In this document: positions 21,500-23,171 of the stretch, one piece after another | How the letters are laid out: each line of letters starts with the position of its first letter | How positions within the stretch are numbered: position 1 is the stretch's first letter | Origin: PALSA-607 sp036501485 | Lineage (GTDB): Bacteria > Actinomycetota > Actinomycetes > Acidothermales > Acidothermaceae | Length of the DNA: 23,171 nt | Direction of reading: 5' to 3' | Assembly: GCA_036501485.1 (NCBI GenBank) | Contig: DASYAG010000080.1 | Coordinates: 1-23,171 of the forward strand | Notes under the pieces: model-generated | Told to the model about the DNA's origin: nothing | The model's database searches: none | The model's input: only the letters and a program-made list of their open reading frames with translations | Made by a program: the position numbers and the translations under genes

Positions 21500-22195
21500 T
21501 CACGCCTGCGCTGGCAGCACCACGACGAAACGCTGCGGTTCGACGCCCTCGGATTCGCTGCGGAGTCCCGCTGCGGCAATCGCGTCGTGTACCACCTTGC
21601 GCTCGAACGCCGACATCGGAGCCATCTTGACCGGCTCGCCCGTGGCGATAACTTCCTCGGCTGCCTTGGTGCCTAGCGCGGTGAGATCGGTGCGGCGGCG
21701 GGCGCGGTGTCCGCCAACATCGAGCATCAGACGGCTGCGCACACCTGTCTCGCGCGCCACCGCGAGCCGGGTCAACTCTTGGAGTGCGTCAAGTACGGCG
21801 CCGTCGGAACCAACCAAGTGCCGCAGCCGGTCGCCGATGATGGAGACCACGGCACGATCGCCTTCGACGTCCATGTCGATATCGCCGTCGGCGTCGATGA
21901 TGTCGAGCAGTCCCTCGAGGTAGTCCGCCGCGACCTCTCCCTCGCGTTCGAGAAGATCCGCCAGCGAACGAGGCTCCACAGCGGCATCTGTAGCGGCCTC
22001 ATCTGTAACGGTTTCAACCGTTACGTCAGCCTCTGCGACGTCGTCGGCTGTCGAGTCGTCGTCAAAATCCGGGGATTCGTCGGTCGCGCTTGCCACGGGG
22101 AAGTCCTCCTGGGATATGGGCGTGCCATCAAAATCCGCGCTGGGTTCAAGACTGTCGGGGGCAGCCCCGCTGGACACCGAGCTGGGCTCGGTCAA
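21500..22195 (-). CDS. jag: Jag/KhpB RNA-binding protein (KH + R3H)
   Basis: The 231-residue product has an acidic, disordered N-terminus (about 15-75). A divergent Jag-type KH domain follows (about 77-155, with IGDRLRHLVGSDGAVLDALQELTRLA). The R3H domain (about 165-231) has the R199-x3-H203 motif and ends FVVVLPA. Jag/KhpB proteins bind RNA and in firmicutes help control cell elongation; the mycobacterial homologue is Rv3920c. The start TTG 22195 overlaps the yidC stop (TTGA), suggesting reinitiation; a GTG at 22177 is an alternative start. Immediate linkage to yidC and rsmG is the conserved order. Confidence 0.93.
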   Translation of the reverse strand: MTEPSSVSSGAAPDSLEPSADFDGTPISQEDFPVASATDESPDFDDDSTADDVAEADVTVETVTDEAATDAAVEPRSLADLLEREGEVAADYLEGLLDIIDADGDIDMDVEGDRAVVSIIGDRLRHLVGSDGAVLDALQELTRLAVARETGVRSRLMLDVGGHRARRRTDLTALGTKAAEEVIATGEPVKMAPMSAFERKVVHDAIAAAGLRSESEGVEPQRFVVVLPAQA

Positions 22196-23171
22196 CGGGG
22201 ACTACCCGGTCGCTGAGGTCTCGTTCCAGTCCGCTTGCTGCGCGGCGGGCGAGTCGTCTGTTGCCGCCTGATCTGCACAGGCGGCGGCGGGGGCGCGGGT
22301 GGCGTCGGCCCGCGTTTCTTCGCGCCGCCACTCGGCGGGGAGTCGCCCGGAGGGGTTCCCCTAAGTTGCGTTGGCGGCGGGGGAGCACCGCCCGGCGCTA
22401 TGTGCGGCATGGCCTTGATGACGAAGTGCTGCTGACCCAGCGACCAGGAGTTGGTGGTGACCCAGTAGATAAGCACGCCCATCTGGAAGTTCAAGCCGAA
22501 CAGCGCGAACATCGGCGGCAAGACGTACAGCATGATGCGCTGCTGCGACGGCATTGCGGTGCCACTCGCTGCGTTGCGCGCGACCAGCTGGCGCTGGGTC
22601 AAGAACGTCGTGGATGCCATCACGATGATGGCGATGACGGTGACGATCCGCACGGTCGTCGGATCCGCACCAAACGACGCTGCCTTCGACGCGGTCTTGA
22701 AGCCGAGCGCGAGCGGGACACCGAAAACCTTGGCGTGGCCGGCCGTGCAGAGCGTGTCAGGAGACCAGCCGTACTTTGCGGAGCCGAATCCCTTCGGCTT
22801 CGTCTGCAGGTACGCGGTACACGCCGCGACGCCCTTGCTCGTGCCGCCAGCTTGGCCACCGTGCTCGGCGATGTAGCGAAGAACGTGGAAAAGTGCATAA
22901 AACACAGGCATTTGCAGGAGAAGTGGCAGGCAGCCCATCAACGGGTTGGCGTTGTGTTCCTTGTAGAGCGCCATGACCTCCTGGTTCATGCGCTCGCGGT
23001 CTTTCTTGTACTTGGTCTGCAGTTCCTTGACCTTCGGCGCAAGCTCGGACATCGCCCGCTGCGTCTTGATTTGCTTGACGAAGATCGGGAAAAGCAGGAT
23101 GCGCACGAGCACGGTCAGGAAGAACAGCGACAAGCCCCAAGTCACGCCACTCGTCTTGCCGAACAGCGGCG
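22192..23171 (-). CDS. yidC: Membrane protein insertase YidC, N-terminus cut by window edge
   Basis: YidC/Oxa1 inserts and folds membrane proteins. The frame is open to the right edge (first complete codon CCG at 23167-23169), so the start lies outside the window; the apparent GTG at 23143-23145 is internal. Visible parts are the first conserved segment TWGLSLFFLTVLVRILLFPIFVKQ, the cytoplasmic helical hairpin with LAPKVKELQTKYKKDRERMNQEVMALYKEH, and NPLMGCLPLLLQMPVFYALFHVLR. Two further membrane segments follow, the last with IYWVTTNSWSLGQQH. A loop of about 70 residues with two cysteines separates the second and third segments. The ~75-residue tail is Pro-rich and strongly basic, as in many Oxa1-type proteins that touch the ribosome. 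The stop overlaps jag. Confidence 0.95.
   Translation of the reverse strand, partial: PLFGKTSGVTWGLSLFFLTVLVRILLFPIFVKQIKTQRAMSELAPKVKELQTKYKKDRERMNQEVMALYKEHNANPLMGCLPLLLQMPVFYALFHVLRYIAEHGGQAGGTSKGVAACTAYLQTKPKGFGSAKYGWSPDTLCTAGHAKVFGVPLALGFKTASKAASFGADPTTVRIVTVIAIIVMASTTFLTQRQLVARNAASGTAMPSQQRIMLYVLPPMFALFGLNFQMGVLIYWVTTNSWSLGQQHFVIKAMPHIAPGGAPPPPTQLRGTPPGDSPPSGGAKKRGPTPPAPPPPPVQIRRQQTTRPPRSKRTGTRPQRPGSPR

Overview
The window is a high-GC (roughly two-thirds G+C by eye) actinobacterial chromosome segment. It carries the conserved block that lies beside oriC in Actinomycetota: cca/pcnA, a Nudix gene, a DUF6049 gene, murJ, sigM and its anti-sigma factor, trxB, trxA, cwlM, a GNAT gene, then parB, parA, rsmG, jag and yidC on the opposite strand. 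Gene content and protein similarity match the Mycobacterium and Streptomyces versions of this block. Differences in layout (an unfused murJ and pseudokinase, an inserted NlpC/P60 hydrolase, an aminotransferase/ligase pair) point to a lineage outside Mycobacterium; I cannot name the genus. oriC, dnaA, rpmH and rnpA are expected just beyond the right edge.

Layout. 1-103: end of a probable inositol-3-phosphate synthase, convergent with and overlapping cca (100-1617, minus). A 180-bp divergent promoter region with repeated TGTTCGT motifs leads into a long plus-strand run: YbaK-like protein, Nudix hydrolase, DUF6049 secreted/membrane protein, MurJ flippase, a small one-span protein, an NlpC/P60 hydrolase, a membrane pseudokinase with an outer beta domain, SigM and its anti-sigma factor. 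Most junctions are 4-bp stop/start overlaps. trxB follows, behind an exact match to the SigR/SigH redox-stress promoter consensus. Then come trxA, behind a duplicated AGAACAGTGTT motif, and cwlM. A minus-strand GNAT gene is divergent from a PLP aminotransferase that overlaps a D-Ala-D-Ala-ligase-like gene. From 18382 to the right edge all genes are on the minus strand: yidC, jag, rsmG, parA, parB in transcription order.

Functional themes. (i) Cell envelope: MurJ flips lipid II; the pseudokinase and CwlM are the components that in mycobacteria link peptidoglycan synthesis to PknB phosphorylation; the NlpC/P60 protein cuts peptidoglycan; the Ddl-like ligase may make a D-Ala-containing dipeptide. 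(ii) Redox and stress: SigM with a membrane anti-sigma factor, and the thioredoxin system behind a SigR-type promoter. (iii) Replication and segregation: ParA/ParB with two perfect and one degenerate parS sites. (iv) RNA: CCA addition, tRNA-editing-like protein, 16S m7G methylation, KH/R3H RNA binding.

The most notable features are the parS sites lying inside the parA reading frame (coding V-S-R-E-T), the SigR-type promoter with an immediate 5' hairpin, the unfused MurJ/pseudokinase arrangement, and the aminotransferase/ligase pair. No mobile element, CRISPR array, tRNA, rRNA or oriC was seen. No gene-free stretch exceeds about 180 bp.
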